From Rhizobium terrae (lineage in GTDB: Bacteria > Pseudomonadota > Alphaproteobacteria > Rhizobiales > Rhizobiaceae), in contig NZ_QJKM01000011.1 in assembly GCF_003425685.1 (NCBI RefSeq), positions 186,001-250,000 on the forward strand: a DNA stretch of 64,000 bases, written 5' to 3'. The number at the start of each line of letters is the position of its first letter. Positions within the stretch are counted from its first letter, which is position 1. The position numbers and the translations under genes are program-made. The notes beneath the pieces are model-generated. The model was not told the DNA's origin. It saw only the letters and a program-made list of their open reading frames with translations, and ran no database searches. Shown piece after piece: positions 60,898 to 64,000 of this stretch.

Positions 60898-61323
60898 ATG
60901 AAACATCTTCCGCGCCTTGCCTGCCTCCCGCTGCTGATCCTGGCGTCAGCATCGCCGCTTGCCGCGCAAACATCGAAGCAGCAGCCCGCACCGCCCCCGC
61001 CTCCCCCTGTCGAGGAAAAGCCGGCGCCCTATGACGTGCAGCTCACCCGGCTTGCGGAAGTGCTCGGCTCGATCAGCTACCTGCGGCGGCTCTGCGGCGC
61101 GCCGGCCCCGGATTGGCGCCTCTCGATGCAGCAGCTGCTCGACGCCGACACCGCCAACGAGCCGAAACGCCGCGAAAAACTGACCGCCGCCTTCAACCGG
61201 GGATATCGTTCCTTCGCCGCCGTGCATACATCCTGCACGGATGCCGCCCGCACCGCCGAGGAGCGATACCGTAACGAAGGCGCAACACTTGCCACAGAAA
61301 TTGCCGGGCGCTTTGGAAATTAG
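60898..61323 (+). CDS. TIGR02301-family secreted protein
   Basis: 141 residues. Signal peptide (LPRLACLPLLILASASPLAAQ), a Pro-rich linker (PPPPPPVEEKP), then the conserved helical domain: LAEVLGSISYLRRLCGAPAP, FNRGYRSFAAVHTSC. The two cysteines are positioned for a disulfide. A small periplasmic family restricted to alphaproteobacteria, of unknown function. It follows the Nudix gene, with the start 28 bases after its stop. Confidence 0.85.
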   Translation: MKHLPRLACLPLLILASASPLAAQTSKQQPAPPPPPPVEEKPAPYDVQLTRLAEVLGSISYLRRLCGAPAPDWRLSMQQLLDADTANEPKRREKLTAAFNRGYRSFAAVHTSCTDAARTAEERYRNEGATLATEIAGRFGN

Positions 61324-61424
61324 AGGATTATTTACCTCTTTTCGCAGGAGGCCGTGTCGTTTTGATAAAAGGCTGATAGAGTTTTTAACGGGCTAGTAAT
61401 CAAACGGGCACCGAGGACGAGAGA

Positions 61425-61682
61425 ATGCAGACAGGCCGCAACGACATCGACGACATGATTGTGCATGAGAAGATGCAGGCTGCCTTGGAATATCAGAGCG
61501 AAGCCTGGGCCGACGGTCGCGCCGACGGCATCGAGCCGGAAATCATCGCCGATGCCGCTCTGGTTCTCGCGATGCGGGAAACCATTCGCATCCACGGGGA
61601 AACCGGTGCCGAAGCCATGCTCGATTCGCTCAAGACCCGCATGCTGGCCGGCGAATTTTCCCCCGAACGGAAACTGCAATAG
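61425..61682 (+). CDS. Hypothetical protein, 85 residues
   Basis: Starts MQTGRNDIDDMIVHEKMQAA. Acidic, helical, with ALVLAMRETIRIHGETGAEA. No signal peptide, helix bundle or known domain. It has a good SD-like GAGGACGAGAGA just upstream and sits in the + operon line between two secreted proteins. Conserved hypothetical type; function unknown. Confidence 0.65.
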   Translation: MQTGRNDIDDMIVHEKMQAALEYQSEAWADGRADGIEPEIIADAALVLAMRETIRIHGETGAEAMLDSLKTRMLAGEFSPERKLQ

Positions 61683-61697
61683 ATAGTCGAGGTTTCC

Positions 61698-62468
61698 ATG
61701 CGCGGCGCAGCGGAAACAAACCTGTTCAAGACCCTCACCCGCCCTTCGGCGGCTGCGCTTTTCGTGGCGGCAGCGATTCTGGCGGCCGGCGGCGACGCAC
61801 TTGCCCTTTCCGAGCTGATGCCGGGTACGCAAGTGCCGGCCGCGCCGCGCAAACCTCTTGAAAAGCCTGTCCTCGAGGCTTTCGAGGGCACGACGCTGCC
61901 GCAGCCCGGACCGGCGATCAACCGCCCCTCGGCCGGAGCCGGCCAGACCCAGGCGACGCCGCCGGGCGCGACCGCCGATCCTTCGTCGAAAGAGGCCGGC
62001 GGACCGCTGGAAATCATCCGCGACCTGTCGAAACTGCCCGCACCGATCAAACACATGCGCGAGCAGATCGTCGAGGCCGCCGCGTCCGGCGATATTGAGC
62101 GGCTGCGGCCGCTCTTTGGAACGGGCGCATCGCAAACCAATGTGATGAACAACGAGTTCGAAGATCCGATCGAAGCGCTCAAAAACTTCTCGGGCGATGC
62201 CAACGGCCAGGAAATCCTGGCGATCATCCTCGACATCCTCTCGACGGGTGCCGCACATTTCGACGTCGGGACGCCGGATGAGGCCTATGTCTGGCCCTAT
62301 TTCACCGGCAAGGCGCTGGGGTCGCTGACGCCGCCCGAACGGGTGGACCTGCTGCGCATCGTCACCGCCGGCGACCTTGCGGGCATGGAAGAGAACGGCA
62401 ACTACAATTTCTTCCGCCTCGGCATCGGCCCGGACGGCAAGTGGAAGTTCTTCTCCGGCGGCGATTGA
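61698..62468 (+). CDS. Secreted hypothetical protein with Pro-rich linker
   Basis: 256 residues. A signal peptide (RPSAAALFVAAAILAAGG, cut near ALALSEL), a Pro/Ala-rich linker to about residue 100, then a globular domain: MREQIVEAAASGDIERLRPL, NEFEDPIEALKNFSGDANGQ, DVGTPDEAYVWPYF, and the C-terminal FFRLGIGPDGKWKFFSGGD. Periplasmic. No family recognised, though the C-domain looks conserved and folded. Confidence 0.75.
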   Translation: MRGAAETNLFKTLTRPSAAALFVAAAILAAGGDALALSELMPGTQVPAAPRKPLEKPVLEAFEGTTLPQPGPAINRPSAGAGQTQATPPGATADPSSKEAGGPLEIIRDLSKLPAPIKHMREQIVEAAASGDIERLRPLFGTGASQTNVMNNEFEDPIEALKNFSGDANGQEILAIILDILSTGAAHFDVGTPDEAYVWPYFTGKALGSLTPPERVDLLRIVTAGDLAGMEENGNYNFFRLGIGPDGKWKFFSGGD

Positions 62469-62803
62469 GCCGCGGCACTTCTTCTGCCGCTCTCGGCGGC
62501 AGAATGGATTTCACGACCGCAGCAAGGCCAGGTGCCGGCAATTTCCGGAGAAGGTGCCGCAGCCGGCCCCCTGGCGATGAAATCCATGACCGATCAGGTC
62601 GAGATCCTGATTGTCTTCCCGCGAGACGCGCTCAGTCCCGCACTGATCGAAGTCCTTTCCTTGATTTCCGGCCGCAGTGACTGTGGAGCTTCCTGCCAAG
62701 CGAGAACTGGGTGCCACGATCTGCCGCCGGCGCATCGAAGCGATCTTGCCGCAGCGGTTTGGAAGTCTTACTTCTCGTCCTCTGACCAACCGGATTCCAT
62801 TCC
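62469..62803. other. 335-base gap without a supported gene
   Basis: A hairpin TTCTGCCGC-tctcg-GCGGCAGAA (62482-62504) follows the preceding stop and may end that transcript, although no T-run follows. The rest contains short frames on both strands with no recognisable family; a plus-strand frame around 62585 (TDQVEILIVFPRDAL) is the best but unconvincing. Confidence 0.5.
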
Positions 62804-63646
62804 ATGCCTGCCGCCCATCTTCCCTCGCGAAGCCTGATCCGCCTTTCCGGCAAGGATGCCGAGGATTTCCTGCAGGGGCTGATCACCACGGATATCGATT
62901 CCCTGCCCGCCGACGAGGCAAGGCCCGGCGCGCTTCTGACGCCGCAGGGCAAGATCCTCTTCGACTTCCTGATATGGCGCGACGGCGACGGTTTTCTGAT
63001 CGAAACCGAGGCCGCCCAACGCGACGGCCTCATCCGACGGCTGACCATGTACAAGCTGCGCGCCGCAGTCGATATCGCGTCGGTCGAAGAGCACGGTGTC
63101 ACGGCCTTCTGGGGCGAGGAGGCGGACAAGGGCAAGGTGAAGGATGCGGCTTTCCGAAAGGCCGGCATCGCGCTTTCCCGGGTGCCGGGCAAAGAGGCCG
63201 ACGGAGCGGAGGCCGCCTATCACGCGCTTCGCGTAGAGGCCGGCATTTCCATGTCGGGTCACGATTATGCGCTGCAGGATGCGTTTCCGCACGACGTTCT
63301 GCTCGACCAGACGGGCGGGCTTTCGTTCCGCAAGGGATGCTATGTCGGCCAGGAGGTCGTCTCCCGCATGCAGCATCGCGGCACGGCAAGGCGGCGCGTG
63401 GCGCTGGTTTCCAGCGAGGCGGCCCTGCCCGCATCCGGCACCGAAATCTCCGCCGGCGGCAAGCCGGTCGGCACGCTCGGTTCGGTGTCCGGCAACAAGG
63501 CGCTGGCAATCGTCCGTACGGATCGCGTCGGCGATGCGCTGGCCCGCGGCGTGCCGCTGCTTGCCGGCGGCGGGCCGGTCAATGTGGCACTTCCCGCCTG
63601 GACCGGGCTTGCCTTTCCCGCCGAAGCGCAAGAGGCCGAACAGTGA
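62804..63646 (+). CDS. ygfZ: Folate-binding protein YgfZ (Fe-S assembly)
   Basis: 280 residues. GcvT-like fold. DAEDFLQGLITTDI near the start and the invariant KGCYVGQEVVSRMQHRG (K-G-C-Y-x-G-Q-E) near residue 180 define the family. Helps MiaB and other [4Fe-4S] enzymes; it has no aminomethyltransferase activity. Its stop overlaps the next gene (GTG within the TGA). Confidence 0.94.
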   Translation: MPAAHLPSRSLIRLSGKDAEDFLQGLITTDIDSLPADEARPGALLTPQGKILFDFLIWRDGDGFLIETEAAQRDGLIRRLTMYKLRAAVDIASVEEHGVTAFWGEEADKGKVKDAAFRKAGIALSRVPGKEADGAEAAYHALRVEAGISMSGHDYALQDAFPHDVLLDQTGGLSFRKGCYVGQEVVSRMQHRGTARRRVALVSSEAALPASGTEISAGGKPVGTLGSVSGNKALAIVRTDRVGDALARGVPLLAGGGPVNVALPAWTGLAFPAEAQEAEQ

Positions 63647-64000
63647 CGCCGCCTGCGATTTCGGCCAAGCCCTCCCCCACGGCCCGCGCCTGGCAGCGCA
63701 TGCTTTCGGGACGACGGCTCGATCTCCTGGATCCCTCACCGCTCGACGTCGAAATCTCCGATATCGCCCACGGGCTTGCCCGCGTCGCGCGATGGAACGG
63801 GCAGACGCGCGGCGACCATGCATTTTCGGTCGCCCAGCACTGCCTGGTCGTCGAGGAGATCTTTCGCCGCTGCAACGCCGGCTGCAACGCCGATGCGCTG
63901 CAGATGACGCTGCTGCACGACGCGCCGGAATATGTCATCGGCGACATGATCTCGCCGTTCAAGTCGGTCGTCGGCGGCGGCTACAAGGCGGTCGAACAGC
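63643..64000 (+). CDS. HD-domain hydrolase (YfbR/5'-nucleotidase-like), 3'-truncated
   Basis: GTG at 63643 overlaps the ygfZ stop by four bases (GTGA). 119 codons are visible before the window ends. RWNGQTRGDHAFSVAQHCLV supplies the first histidine and LLHDAPEYVIGDMISPFK the HD pair, as in HD nucleotidases of the YfbR type, which dephosphorylate deoxynucleotides. No stop in the window, so the C-terminus is unknown. Confidence 0.85.
   Translation, partial: MTPPAISAKPSPTARAWQRMLSGRRLDLLDPSPLDVEISDIAHGLARVARWNGQTRGDHAFSVAQHCLVVEEIFRRCNAGCNADALQMTLLHDAPEYVIGDMISPFKSVVGGGYKAVEQ

Noticed and set aside
1..64000. CRISPR arrays, insertion sequences, prophage genes, rRNA and tRNA genes
   Set aside because: No regular direct-repeat/spacer array, transposase, integrase, phage structural gene, rRNA or tRNA was recognised on either strand by eye.

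Overview
The window looks like a stretch of a Rhizobiaceae chromosome (alphaproteobacteria, Rhizobium/Agrobacterium/Ensifer relatives). The evidence is high GC with strong third-position bias, the gene orders lptF-lptG-lptD-surA-pdxA-rsmA, gmk-yicC-mltG-fabF-acpP-fabG-fabD and rpsF-rpsR-DUF2232-rplI-dnaB, a TIGR02301-type periplasmic protein, and two RIME-like mosaic repeats of the kind known from rhizobia. The genus is not determinable by eye. Most of the window is ordinary core genome; the interesting material is in small inserted modules and intergenic elements.

Layout. 1-1458: a 5'-truncated DUF308-like membrane protein and a PAP2 phosphatase. 1565-9136 (+): outer-membrane LPS export (lptF, lptG, lptD), the periplasmic chaperone surA, then pdxA and rsmA, almost all overlapping or closely spaced. 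9137-12029: a low-GC insert carrying one autotransporter gene. 12030-18714 (-): gmk, yicC, mltG, then the fatty-acid genes fabF, acpP, fabG, fabD. 18879-24531 (+): an aldo/keto reductase, the ribosomal operon rpsF-rpsR-DUF2232-rplI and dnaB. 24545-25230: a TumE/TumA-type toxin-antitoxin pair. 25298-27023 (-): an orphan PhnM-like amidohydrolase and a VOC protein. 27254-33792 (+): alr, a ParD/ParE pair, radA, cvpA, purF and a short-chain dehydrogenase. 33904-41350: small membrane proteins, cysS, a run of VOC and three tandem GFA-type zinc proteins, proline iminopeptidase and citramalate synthase. 41455-44355 (-): an FtsI-like penicillin-binding protein and a PCMT-like methyltransferase. 44623-54338: RarD, a cupin, a LOG-family enzyme (-), a LysM envelope protein, a DUF1444 protein (-), a LysE exporter and an Atm1-type ABC transporter. 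54426-64000: a RIME repeat, an LLM oxidoreductase, psd-pssA (phosphatidylethanolamine synthesis), an SRAP/YedK-type protein (-), YnfA (-), a HigB/HigA-like pair, a Nudix hydrolase, several secreted hypothetical proteins, YgfZ and a truncated HD-domain hydrolase.

Systems. Envelope biogenesis dominates: LPS transport, OMP folding, MltG, PBP, LysM protein, PS/PE synthesis and fatty-acid synthesis. Three toxin-antitoxin modules lie within 36 kb. Two of them share an unusual control architecture: an exact or near-exact sigma70 promoter with 17-bp spacing whose expected start point coincides with the toxin ATG (leaderless mRNA), and a perfect palindrome overlapping the -10. The third has a ParE toxin frame with no ATG, GTG or TTG at its beginning and probably starts at AUU. 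Other points of interest are a C-terminal sliding-clamp-like pentapeptide on the SRAP protein, a type V autotransporter with RTX-like GxGND motifs, a likely second FtsI, and several intergenic inverted-repeat elements.

All calls were made by reading the sequence and translations. No database search, alignment or folding computation was run. Start sites marked as chosen by Shine-Dalgarno (SD) motifs or family length are inferences.
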